This document shows positions 6,507-14,043 of a stretch of DNA of 18,627 bases, piece after piece; position 1 is the stretch's first letter; each line of letters starts with the position of its first letter. Both the position numbers and the translations under genes were made by a program. This DNA is from Alphaproteobacteria bacterium (GTDB lineage Bacteria; Pseudomonadota; Alphaproteobacteria; CACIAM-22H2), in assembly GCA_016869415.1 (NCBI GenBank), contig VGEI01000027.1:1-18627 (forward strand). The letters are read 5' to 3'. The notes under the pieces are model-generated. The model did no database searches. It was given only the letters and a program-made list of their open reading frames with translations, and was not told the origin of the DNA.

Positions 6507-7430
6507 CTAAGCGCGCCGCGCTTTGACGACGAGGCAGTCGCCCCGCCCCGCCCGGTTGCCCAGCCAGAGCAGCGGGAAAAGCAGGCCGCGGGCGATCCCC
6601 ATCAGGCCGGCGACCAACGGCGCCACGCGCTGCATTCTCGGCTGATGAGGGAACACAGCGGCAATGATCGACAGCGCCACCCAGAGGGCCGGGGTCACCT
6701 GGCGCTCCTCGACCACGGTGAAACCGGTCTCGCTCAGCGCGCGGCGCAGGGTCGCGGCGTCGAAATGTACAATGTGGAACGGCAGGTGCCAGTTGACCCA
6801 GTGACGGCCGAAGAGCGAGCGCCAGGCGCTGCGACTGTTCGGCAGGCTGATCCACACCTCGCCCCCAGGCACAAGCAGGCGCCGGATATGGCCGAGCATC
6901 TCCCGGGGATCAAGTGCGTGCTCGAGGACGTTCGAGAGCACGATGCGATCGAAGGCCAGCGAGGGCTGCAGAGCAGCGATATCGCTCTCGTAGACCATGA
7001 AGCCTCGGCTGCGCGCTACTTCGGCAGCGCGGCTGTTGAGCTCAAGGCCTTCCGGCTTGAAGCCGTTGCGGCGGTAGAGCACGAGGCCACGCCCCTCGTT
7101 GCAGCCGACATCGAGCAATCGGCCGCCATTGCCGGGCTCAGTGTGGAAGGACACATCGCCGTCGAGCTTAAGGAACAGCCGGTAGAGCGGCGACATCAGC
7201 AGCTTCTCGCGCCAGCCGGTGTAGGTCGTGCCGCTCTCGCCGCCGTAGTTGTAGTAGGTCTCGTAGAGCGTCTTGAGCTGTGCCCCGGTCGGCCGTGGCG
7301 AAGTCTGCTCAAGCCCGCACACGCCGCAGCGCAGGATCGCCCACTCTCCCGGCGAACCGAAGCGGTTATCGCGCACATGGGTCAGGACCGGGTGCGTGCC
7401 GGCCCCGCAAAGAAGACAGGGGTCGCTCAT
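6507..7430 (-). CDS. SAM-dependent methyltransferase with N-terminal zinc ribbon
   Basis: In this 307-aa protein C5xxC8 and C35xxC38 form a predicted zinc-binding knuckle. It is followed by a class I Rossmann methyltransferase: motif I LLDVGCNEG (105-113), acidic LE at 129-130, and SNVLEH (166-171) with LLVPGG (185-190). The zinc-ribbon plus methyltransferase layout is common among sugar methyltransferases of polysaccharide and deoxysugar clusters. A hydrophobic C-terminal stretch (about 248-292) could associate with the membrane. It probably methylates a sugar or nucleotide sugar of the glycan; the target is unknown. The ATG shares one base with the stop of the upstream GT2 gene, showing translational coupling. 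Confidence 0.88.
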   Translation of the reverse strand: MSDPCLLCGAGTHPVLTHVRDNRFGSPGEWAILRCGVCGLEQTSPRPTGAQLKTLYETYYNYGGESGTTYTGWREKLLMSPLYRLFLKLDGDVSFHTEPGNGGRLLDVGCNEGRGLVLYRRNGFKPEGLELNSRAAEVARSRGFMVYESDIAALQPSLAFDRIVLSNVLEHALDPREMLGHIRRLLVPGGEVWISLPNSRSAWRSLFGRHWVNWHLPFHIVHFDAATLRRALSETGFTVVEERQVTPALWVALSIIAAVFPHQPRMQRVAPLVAGLMGIARGLLFPLLWLGNRAGRGDCLVVKARRA

Positions 7431-8257
7431 CAGGCGCCCTTGGCCTTACGGCGCTCGTAAAGCTTGGCGTCGACCAGAAAGCGGAACCAGAAGGTCTGCA
7501 GCACGTAGAAGATCAGGCCTTCCGTGCCGTCAAGAAAGCCCCGCTTCCAGATATAGCGATAGAGAAAAAGCAGGAACGCACGTAAGAACAGCGGCTGACG
7601 GTAATAGAAGTCGCGCTGCGAGCGCTTTTCGGCCACCGGATTGCCCGAGCCGCCGGCAATGGCGGCACTGTCGGGATTGAGGATCTCCTCGACCTCCAGG
7701 TCAGCCCATCGGTTGTGACGCGCCGTCCACTCACCCAAAGGCAGCCGGATATCGTCGATCATCGGTGCGGCTAGATTTTCCGTCGGCCCGTCGACCTGGA
7801 AATGCTGGTCGTACTTGCGCGTCTCGCAGCGGCCGCGGCCGCGCCGGAAAAGACGCAGATGGTAGATCGGATACATGCCGCCATGGCGCAGCGGTTTCCC
7901 GTGGAAATGCACGAGACGCGGGATGTAGTAGCCGACGATGTCCTGTGACTGCCCGGTGCGGGTGAGACCCTGCAGCACGGCGACGAGCTCGTCCGACAGC
8001 CGTTCGTCGGCATCGAGATGGAGCTGCCAGTCGTGCTTGAGTGGCAGGCCGGCGATCGCCCAGTTGCGCTGGGCGCCGTAGTTCTCGAAGGGGTGCTGGA
8101 CGACCTCAACGCCGGCAAGACGGGCAATCTCCAGCGTGCGGTCGGTCGAGAAAGAGTCGACCACATGGATATCGTCGCTGACCCGACGCGCGCTCTCCAG
8201 CGTCGCGCCGATAGTGGCCTGCGAGTTGAAGGTGAGGACGATGACCGAGATCGGCAT
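7430..8257 (-). CDS. GT2 glycosyltransferase, WaaE/KdtX-like
   Basis: The 275-aa inverting GT-A glycosyltransferase opens with MPISVIVLTFNSQATIGATL, continues with VVDSFSTDRT (32-41) and QRNWA (63-67), and shows the metal/donor motif LDADE (81-85). This pattern resembles WaaE/KdtX lipopolysaccharide core glucosyltransferases and relatives in exopolysaccharide loci. The C-terminal third (from about 205) contains hydrophobic aromatic segments such as LFLRAFLLFLYRYIW, probably for membrane attachment. It is in the leftward operon, overlapping one base with the genes on both sides. With hldE and gmhA in the same operon, an inner-core-like role (glycosylating or near a heptose) is plausible. The exact linkage cannot be stated. 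Confidence 0.9.
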   Translation of the reverse strand: MPISVIVLTFNSQATIGATLESARRVSDDIHVVDSFSTDRTLEIARLAGVEVVQHPFENYGAQRNWAIAGLPLKHDWQLHLDADERLSDELVAVLQGLTRTGQSQDIVGYYIPRLVHFHGKPLRHGGMYPIYHLRLFRRGRGRCETRKYDQHFQVDGPTENLAAPMIDDIRLPLGEWTARHNRWADLEVEEILNPDSAAIAGGSGNPVAEKRSQRDFYYRQPLFLRAFLLFLYRYIWKRGFLDGTEGLIFYVLQTFWFRFLVDAKLYERRKAKGA

Positions 8258-9429
8258 CAGGAATTCCGGCGCTCCGGGCGGGCGAGCGAGCGATACACGG
8301 TCTCGAGTTGGCGTGCAATCGCGGCCCAGGAGAACTTCTCGGCAGCCAGAGCCTTGCCCTGGCTGCCCATGCGCGCGGCGGCGGCTGGATCGGAGGCGAG
8401 GGATTCGATCTGCCGGGCCAGCGTGTCGACATCTGGCGGCCCGACCAGCCCGGCCTTCGCCTGCTCGATCTCGCGCCAGATATTGACCCTGTCCGAGATG
8501 GCGACTGGAACGCCGCAGGCCATGGCCTCGACGATGGCGATGCCGAAATTCTCCGAATAGGAAGGCAGAACGAACATTGCGGCGTCGCGGAGGGCGGCGA
8601 GCTTGGCCTCGTGATCGAGCATGCCGACCAGGGTGGTGCGCCCGCCGATACCCTCGGCGGCGACCCAGCCGCGCGCCGCCGCTTCCATGCCGTCATCGGG
8701 CCCGGCGATCACCAGATGCAGATCGGCGTGATTTTTCGCCGCCCGGGCGAAGGCCGGGACCAGGACATCAAGGCCCTTCTTGAAATTCAGGCGGCTGAGA
8801 AAGAGCACGATGCGCCGCCCGCTGATCTCGGGATGGCGCGCACGGAACGTGCCTTGCGGCGGCAGCGTGGCGTACTGCGCGAGGTCGAGTCCGTTGGGCA
8901 CGACGATGCCGTGCGCACCTTGCGCATAGGGCTCGGCCAGGCGCATCTCCTCCTCGGCGGTGTAGTGCAGTGCCGCCGCCTGACGCAGCACGCGGTTCTG
9001 GAACAGCGCCTCAATCACCGCCTTGCGGCCGCGATGGCGCTTCCACAGGAAGGGGTCGAGTGTGCCGTGCGGCCGCAGCAGATAGGGCACGCAGTGGCGG
9101 TGGCAGAGCCGGGCAGTCGCCCAGGTGTGGAACAGGTAAAGCGAATGAAGATGCACGATGTCGGCGCGCGGCACCGCCTCGCCCAGCGTCCGCGCCAGCG
9201 CAAACGAGGTGCCGAGCGTCCGCGGGAAGTGCTGCGGAAAGACGCGCACGGTCGCCGGGCCGGCCTGCTCGGCAAGGCGATCCGCTTCCCCGGGCGCCAG
9301 TTCGCGGTCCGTCGTGTAGATCGCCACCTCGTGGCCCAACGCCGCCACAGCCCGCGCCATATCAAGCGCCGCCTTGGCAGGACCGCCGGTGCGCGCGGCC
9401 AGCGAAGCGATGACATGCAAGATGCGGAT
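8257..9429 (-). CDS. GT4 glycosyltransferase, first gene of the leftward operon (likely ATC start)
   Basis: The GT-B glycosyltransferase is about 390 aa. The N-terminus (R)ILHVIASLAARTGGPAKAALD carries the glycine-rich acceptor loop, RPHGTLDPFLWKRH is characteristic of a large GT4 subgroup, and ENFGIAIVEAMACGVPVAIS holds the donor-binding E-x7-E. The usual bacterial starts give only TTG at 9420, which is 15 bases from the nearest Shine-Dalgarno. Three codons earlier is ATC (9427-9429), six bases from GGAG (9436-9439), giving the N-terminus IRILHVI that fits the family pattern MRILHVI. I therefore prefer 9429, with an ATC initiator or an ATG-to-ATC change; the conventional alternative is 9420. 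Its stop overlaps the GT2 start by one base. Confidence 0.85.
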   Translation of the reverse strand: MRILHVIASLAARTGGPAKAALDMARAVAALGHEVAIYTTDRELAPGEADRLAEQAGPATVRVFPQHFPRTLGTSFALARTLGEAVPRADIVHLHSLYLFHTWATARLCHRHCVPYLLRPHGTLDPFLWKRHRGRKAVIEALFQNRVLRQAAALHYTAEEEMRLAEPYAQGAHGIVVPNGLDLAQYATLPPQGTFRARHPEISGRRIVLFLSRLNFKKGLDVLVPAFARAAKNHADLHLVIAGPDDGMEAAARGWVAAEGIGGRTTLVGMLDHEAKLAALRDAAMFVLPSYSENFGIAIVEAMACGVPVAISDRVNIWREIEQAKAGLVGPPDVDTLARQIESLASDPAAAARMGSQGKALAAEKFSWAAIARQLETVYRSLARPERRNS

Positions 9430-9439
9430 AGGGGGCTCC
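9427..9439 (-). promoter_or_regulatory. Shine-Dalgarno site pointing to a non-canonical ATC start
   Basis: On the minus strand GGAG (9436-9439) is followed by six bases and then ATC CGC ATC TTG CAT. No ATG or GTG is in frame between this point and the upstream stop near 9475. The spacing is ideal for ATC at 9429 and too long for TTG at 9420. Confidence 0.5.
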
Positions 9440-9466
9440 GAGGGCGGGGAAATGGCCCCGCAATCT

Positions 9467-9492
9467 ATACCGGTTCAGCCAGATAACGGTAT
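9467..9492. promoter_or_regulatory. Inverted repeat in the control region shared by the two divergent operons
   Basis: ATACCGGTT (9467-9475) and AACGGTAT (9485-9492) form an interrupted dyad, differing by one extra base in the left arm. It lies in the 96-bp region between the divergent glycosyltransferase (leftward) and methyltransferase (rightward) genes. Its right end touches the candidate -35 of the rightward operon, and a TATAGA sequence on the minus strand overlaps its left end. A single regulator bound here could control both operons. The regulator is unknown. Confidence 0.45.
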
Positions 9493-9519
9493 GACCGGAT
9501 TGGTTATTCTGTCTATTCT
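9491..9519 (+). promoter_or_regulatory. Candidate promoter of the rightward operon
   Basis: ATGACC (9491-9496) and TATTCT (9514-9519) each match four of six sigma-70 consensus bases and are separated by 17 bases. The predicted start of transcription falls at or very near the ATG at 9526, and no Shine-Dalgarno sequence precedes that ATG. The first message may therefore be leaderless. A second TATTCT at 9505-9510 is an alternative -10. Confidence 0.35.
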
Positions 9520-9525
9520 CCGGCC

Positions 9526-10257
9526 ATGTCCAAGCCCGACTATCGCACCCGGCTGCTGGCCCAGTACGTCTCCACGCACACCAGCGTCTCGGGCGCCTTG
9601 GCCGGGCTTGAGCGCCGCCGGCCCTACCTCGATCGGCTGGTGCGCGACCATTTCCCGGCCGACCGGCAGGCAGCGATTCTCGACCTCGGCTGCGGCCACG
9701 GAGCCATCCTGTGGGCCGCGACGCGCGCCGGTTACGCCAACCTACAGGGCGTCGACGCCAGCCCCGAGCAGGTCGCCGCCGCCCTGCAGATCGGCGTCAA
9801 GGGCGTGCGTCTCGGCGATCTCGATGCCGCGCTCGCCACGACGCCCGACGCCTCGCAGGACGTGGTGATCCTCTTCGACCTCCTGCATTACTTCACGCCA
9901 CAGCGGCAATTCGACATCGCCGACCAGGTGCATCGCGTGCTCAGGCCCGGTGGGCGCTGGATCGTCCACGTGCCCAACGGCGAGGCGCTGTTCGGGGCGC
10001 GCATGCGCTACTGGGATTACCTGGCGACCGGCGCCTTCACCCGCGCCTCGATCGACCAACTGATGCGGGGTTGCGGCTTCGCCGAGGTGCGCTGCTTCGA
10101 GGACACGCCGGTGGTGCACGGCGCCGCCAGTGCCGCGCGCTGGGTCGTCTGGAAGCTTGTCCGCAGCCTTGCCCGCGTTGTCTTGGCCGCCGAAACCGGC
10201 GAGACTGACGCGATCTTCTCCCAGCTGCTGCTGGCGGTGGCGGTCAAGGCCGGCTAG
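9526..10257 (+). CDS. Class I SAM methyltransferase A (paralogue of the gene at 11487)
   Basis: The 243-aa protein has motif I ILDLGCGHGA (51-60), an acidic SAM-ribose contact in GVDASP, a post-motif VVILFDLLHYF, and VLRPGGRWIVHVPNG. It aligns without gaps to methyltransferase B over the first 60 residues and along most of its length, so the two come from a duplication. A differs at the segment after strand 4 (LLHYF against VIEHL in B), which may change substrate position. It probably methylates a sugar of the glycan or a lipid-linked intermediate. The ATG at 9526 is the only standard start between the upstream in-frame stop (9484) and the conserved region; it lacks a ribosome-binding site. 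Confidence 0.9.
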   Translation: MSKPDYRTRLLAQYVSTHTSVSGALAGLERRRPYLDRLVRDHFPADRQAAILDLGCGHGAILWAATRAGYANLQGVDASPEQVAAALQIGVKGVRLGDLDAALATTPDASQDVVILFDLLHYFTPQRQFDIADQVHRVLRPGGRWIVHVPNGEALFGARMRYWDYLATGAFTRASIDQLMRGCGFAEVRCFEDTPVVHGAASAARWVVWKLVRSLARVVLAAETGETDAIFSQLLLAVAVKAG

Positions 10258-10266
10258 CCAGCCCGG

Positions 10267-10295
10267 TTGTTGGCGCCGCCAAACCGCCGTATTTT
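10267..10295 (+). promoter_or_regulatory. Weak candidate internal promoter before the GT4 gene
   Basis: TTGTTG (10267-10272) and TATTTT (10290-10295) are separated by 17 bases, inside the 102-bp gap between methyltransferase A and the next glycosyltransferase. This is the longest gap in the rightward series, so an extra promoter is reasonable. AATAAT at 10300-10305 also resembles a -10 but has no matching -35. Confidence 0.25.
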
Positions 10296-10359
10296 AAGGA
10301 ATAATCCCCCCGCCCCCGGCGTTCTCGGCCGGTTGCCGCGCGACCCTGTAACATTCCCC

Positions 10360-11490
10360 ATGCATATCCTCTATTTCGGCTTTGACGTCGGCGGCGTCGG
10401 CGGCATCGCCACCTACACCCGCCATCAGCTGCGCGCGTTGCGCGACCTCGGCCACAGCGTCGAGGTGATCTCAGTCGACAAGCAGGAGAAGGTCTTCAAT
10501 CCCGGCCACGCTGACCGCCACATCCCCTTTGCCGGCCGCGCCGGCGTGGTCGGCGCGCTGCTCGGCGCCGTGCTGCTGCCGCGGCGGCAGTACAACCTGG
10601 TATTCACCAACCATGTCTACCTCGCCATGTTCGGCCGGGTGGCGCGCGCACTGCGCGGCACGCCCTACGGGTTCAACGTCTACAACGTCGACATCCTCAC
10701 CCGCCTGCCGGCCTTGCGCGAATACGCCTTTGCACAGGCCGATCTGGTGATCGCCGACTGCCGGTACACCATCGACAACCTGCCCCAGTTCCATACGAAG
10801 GTTCCGCCGACCGGTCTGCTCTACGATCCGGTCGACACCGGATTCTTCCGGCCCATCGTGAAACAAGAAGCGCGGTGCGAGGTCGAGCGGCGCTTCGGCC
10901 TCTCGGGTCTCGATAGCAGGGTGATCGCCATCACCGTCGCCCACATGGCCGGGCCGCCCAACAACAACAAGGGTCATCGCCAGACCATCGAGGCCCTCAA
11001 GCAGCTCAACGATCCGCGGTACCTCTACCTCATCGTCGGCGCGGGACCGGACAGGCCGGCGATCGAGGAGCATGTCCGCCGGCATGGCGTCGGGGAGCAG
11101 GTGAAATTCCTCGGCCTGGTCGACCAGGACGCGCTGCCCTTCCTCTACGCCTGCGCCGACGCGGCGATACTGGTGGCCAAGGGCGGCCCGGGCCTGGGCG
11201 AGGCCGTGCCGCTCGGCCTGATCGAGGCCTCGGCCTGCGGCACCGCCTTCGTCTGCGGCAACGAGGACGGCTCGGTCGAGGCCATCGACTCCACCAGCCC
11301 CAATGGCATCGCCATCGACCCGTCGCGCGCCGATGCACTGGCCGCCTGTCTGCGCCGTTTCGCCGACGAGCCGGGCCTCGCCGAAAGTATGGGCCGCAAC
11401 GGCATCGCCATGGTCGACCGGGTGTTCAAGTACGAGCGTTTTGTCGAGCAGCAGGGCAAACTGCTGCAGCGGCTGGCCGGGACGGGATGA
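10360..11490 (+). CDS. GT4 glycosyltransferase
   Basis: The 376-aa GT-B glycosyltransferase begins MHILYFGFDVGGVGGIATYTRHQ, with the GGVGGIATY acceptor loop. The donor half shows ITVAHMAGPPNNNKGHRQTIEAL and YLIVGAGPDRPAIEEHV, and the E-x7-E region GEAVPLGLIEASACGTAFVCG. The frame remains open upstream to a TTG at 10267, but those 31 residues (proline- and arginine-rich) have no family resemblance, and the GT4 fold starts exactly at the ATG at 10360, which I use. No clear Shine-Dalgarno precedes it. Donor and acceptor are unknown. Its stop overlaps the start of methyltransferase B (ATGATG), so the two are translationally coupled. Confidence 0.88.
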   Translation: MHILYFGFDVGGVGGIATYTRHQLRALRDLGHSVEVISVDKQEKVFNPGHADRHIPFAGRAGVVGALLGAVLLPRRQYNLVFTNHVYLAMFGRVARALRGTPYGFNVYNVDILTRLPALREYAFAQADLVIADCRYTIDNLPQFHTKVPPTGLLYDPVDTGFFRPIVKQEARCEVERRFGLSGLDSRVIAITVAHMAGPPNNNKGHRQTIEALKQLNDPRYLYLIVGAGPDRPAIEEHVRRHGVGEQVKFLGLVDQDALPFLYACADAAILVAKGGPGLGEAVPLGLIEASACGTAFVCGNEDGSVEAIDSTSPNGIAIDPSRADALAACLRRFADEPGLAESMGRNGIAMVDRVFKYERFVEQQGKLLQRLAGTG

Positions 11491-12215
11491 TGCGCTATCG
11501 CGAACGGATCTACGGCGACTATGTCAAGGCGGCGTCGAGCTCGCTCGCTCCCGAGACGCTGGCCGGCCTAGAGGGAAGGCGCCCGGTGCTGGCGCGCTTC
11601 ATCGCCGAGCATTTCCCGCCGGCGCGCGACGCCCGAATCGTCGATCTCGGCTGCGGTCACGGCGCGCTGCTGCATTTCGCCCGCCGGGCCGGCTACACCA
11701 ACCTCAGCGGCATCGACGGCAGCCCGGCCCAGGTCGCGGCGGCGAAACGCCTGGGCATCGACGGCGTGCGGCACAGCGAACTGATGACGGCACTCGCCAC
11801 CGAGCCCGAAGCCAGCTTCGACGCTGTCGTCGCCTACGATGTCATCGAGCATCTGACCAAGGACGAGCTGGTCGACATGACGGATGCGGTCCGCCGTGTC
11901 CTCAAGCCTGGCGGGCGCTGGCTCATCCATGCGCCGAACGGGCTTTCGCCTTTCGCCGGCGTCATGCGTTACGGAGATCTCACCCACGAGCAGGCCTTCA
12001 CCCCGGAATCGCTGACCCAGCTCTTCCTCGCTTCGGGCTTCCGCGAGGCCGCGTTCCATGAGGATCCGCCGGCCGTGCGCGGCCTGACCAGCGCCGTTCG
12101 TGCCGTCCTCTGGCGCGTGGTCCGTTGCCTGTTGCGCTTCGCGCTGGTGGTCGAGACCGGAATGCCGGAATATCGCGTGCTGACTATGAATCTGATCGCC
12201 GTGGCGGTGAAGTAG
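11487..12215 (+). CDS. Class I SAM methyltransferase B (paralogue of the gene at 9526)
   Basis: The 242-aa protein has motif I IVDLGCGHGA (51-60), GIDGSP as the SAM-ribose segment, AYDVIEHL after strand 4, and VLKPGGRWLIHAPNG. The VIEHL form is the common one for this family, so B looks like the more conventional of the two paralogues. It probably performs O-methylation of a sugar in the glycan. The start is ATGATG at 11487, overlapping the TGA of the glycosyltransferase by four bases; initiation could be at 11487 or 11490. The TAG stop is followed directly by the ATG of the amidotransferase gene. Pairing with the preceding GT4 suggests that glycosylation and methylation are consecutive steps. 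Confidence 0.9.
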   Translation: MMRYRERIYGDYVKAASSSLAPETLAGLEGRRPVLARFIAEHFPPARDARIVDLGCGHGALLHFARRAGYTNLSGIDGSPAQVAAAKRLGIDGVRHSELMTALATEPEASFDAVVAYDVIEHLTKDELVDMTDAVRRVLKPGGRWLIHAPNGLSPFAGVMRYGDLTHEQAFTPESLTQLFLASGFREAAFHEDPPAVRGLTSAVRAVLWRVVRCLLRFALVVETGMPEYRVLTMNLIAVAVK

Positions 12216-14018
12216 ATGTGCGGCATCGCGGCCCTGTTTGCCTACGGTCCGGGGGCGACCCCTGTCACCCTGCCTGCGCTGCGGGCGATCCGCGAGCGCA
12301 TGGCTCTGCGCGGACCCGACGGCACGGGAGAATGGCTGTCGGCCGACAGTCGCGTGGCGTTGGGCCATCGGCGGCTGTCGATCATCGACCTGCGTGCGAT
12401 CGCCGATCAGCCGATGGTGCATGACGGCCGCCTGCACATCGTCTTCAACGGCGAGATCTACAACTACAAAGCTTTGCGCGACGAGCTGATCGGGCAGGGC
12501 CGGACTTTCCGCACGTCCTCTGACACCGAGGTCATCCTCCAGCTCTACGACCGCGACGGCCCGGATTTCGTCAAGCGCCTGCGCGGCATGTTCGCCTTCG
12601 TCCTGTGGGACGAGCGGCGCGGCGGCATGCTGCTGGCCCGCGACCCGCTGGGCATCAAGCCGCTCTATGCCGCCGATGACGGCAAGACGCTGCGCGTCGC
12701 CTCCCAGGTCAAAGCCCTGCTGGCAGACCCCACGGTCGACACGCGCCCCGACCCGGCGGGGCATGTCGGCTTCTTCCTCTGGGGCAGCGTGCCGGAGCCC
12801 TACACTCTCTACCGCGGCATCCGCTCCCTGCCGGCGGGGCACACGCAGTGGATCGACCGCAGCGGCGTCCGGGCGCCGCGCGCCTACTGGTCGCTGATCG
12901 ACACGCTGACCAGCGCGCCGGCGCTGTCCGCCTCGGCCGAGGCGCGACGCGAGCTGCTGCGTGAGGCGCTGATCGACAGCCTGCGCCATCATTTCGTGGC
13001 CGACGTGCCGGTCGGCGTCTTCCTCTCGGCCGGTCTCGACTCGACGACGATCGCCGCCCTTGCCGCCGAAGACGGCGCCAGGAACCTGCGCACACTGACG
13101 CTCGGCTTCCGCGAGTTCGAGGGCCGAGAGAACGACGAGACACGCCTGGCCGAGCTGGTGGCGCAGCAGCGCCACACGCACCACACGACCCGCTGGGTCC
13201 TCGGCTGCGAGTTCGCCGAAGAACGCACTGCCCTGATGGAGGCCATGGATCAACCGTCCATCGACGGCACCAACACCTATTTCGTCGCCAAGGCGGCGCA
13301 CGAGGCCGGCCTGAAGGTGACATTGTCCGGGCTGGGCGGCGACGAGATCTTCGCCGGCTATCCCAGCTTCCGTCAGGTGCCACAGCTCGTGCGCATGCTC
13401 GGGCCCTTCGCCGGGCTCGAATCGTTTGGCCGCGCCATCAGGCGGGCGACCGCGCCCTGGCTGCGCAATCTCGTGCCGCCCAAGTATCCGGGGCTGCTCG
13501 AGTACGGCACCGGTTTCGCCGGCGCCTACATGCTGCGGCGCTGCCTGTTCATGCCATGGGAAATGGCCGACCTGCTGCCGCCGGAGATGGCGCACGAGGG
13601 CTTGGCGGAGCTGGCCACAGTCGACCGGCTGGAGCGCGACATCGCCGGGCTGGAGAGCCCGCGACTCAAGGTCACGGCGCTGGAGATCGCCTGGTACATG
13701 CGCAACCAGCTGCTGCGCGATTCCGACTGGGCAGGCATGGCGCATTCGCTGGAGATCCGCGTGCCTTTCGTCGATGTCGAGCTGTTGGCGCGGCTGGCGC
13801 CGCTGCTGGCCAGCGAAGCGCCTCCCTCCAAGGGCGACATGGCCGACACCTGCCGCACGCCGCTGCCGCCCGAGATCCGCCACCGCGCCAAGACGGGCTT
13901 CGTCGTGCCGGTGCGCGAATGGGTGCAGGGCGAGACCGCGAGCCAGGCCGCCGCCGAGGCTCGCGGCTTCCGCGGCTGGGCGAAGCTGGTTTACGAACAG
14001 CACGCGAAGGCCGCCTGA
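12216..14018 (+). CDS. asnB: Asparagine-synthase-like glutamine amidotransferase (AsnB family)
   Basis: The 600-aa protein starts MCGI, so C2 becomes the N-terminal nucleophile of a class II glutaminase domain (about 2-195) with RGPDG (32-36), NGEIYNY (78-84) and SSDTE (101-105). The C-terminal synthetase domain (about 240-590) has the ATP pyrophosphatase loop SAGLDS (271-276; usual form SGGLDS) and LSGLGGDEIFAGY (370-382). It would activate a carboxylate with ATP and transfer ammonia from glutamine. Classical AsnB makes asparagine from aspartate. In polysaccharide clusters, homologues such as WbpS are thought to convert sugar uronic acids to uronamides, and the surroundings here favour that role. 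The domain set is complete, without truncation. The ATG directly follows the previous stop (TAGATG). Confidence 0.92.
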   Translation: MCGIAALFAYGPGATPVTLPALRAIRERMALRGPDGTGEWLSADSRVALGHRRLSIIDLRAIADQPMVHDGRLHIVFNGEIYNYKALRDELIGQGRTFRTSSDTEVILQLYDRDGPDFVKRLRGMFAFVLWDERRGGMLLARDPLGIKPLYAADDGKTLRVASQVKALLADPTVDTRPDPAGHVGFFLWGSVPEPYTLYRGIRSLPAGHTQWIDRSGVRAPRAYWSLIDTLTSAPALSASAEARRELLREALIDSLRHHFVADVPVGVFLSAGLDSTTIAALAAEDGARNLRTLTLGFREFEGRENDETRLAELVAQQRHTHHTTRWVLGCEFAEERTALMEAMDQPSIDGTNTYFVAKAAHEAGLKVTLSGLGGDEIFAGYPSFRQVPQLVRMLGPFAGLESFGRAIRRATAPWLRNLVPPKYPGLLEYGTGFAGAYMLRRCLFMPWEMADLLPPEMAHEGLAELATVDRLERDIAGLESPRLKVTALEIAWYMRNQLLRDSDWAGMAHSLEIRVPFVDVELLARLAPLLASEAPPSKGDMADTCRTPLPPEIRHRAKTGFVVPVREWVQGETASQAAAEARGFRGWAKLVYEQHAKAA

Positions 14019-14043
14019 CCGCTGCGATGCGCCGGCCCTGACC

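Noticed and set aside
10267..10359. N-terminal extension of the GT4 gene from TTG 10267
   Set aside because: The 31 residues are unlike GT4 N-termini, and the conserved fold begins at the ATG at 10360. The region fits an intergenic spacer with a promoter better.
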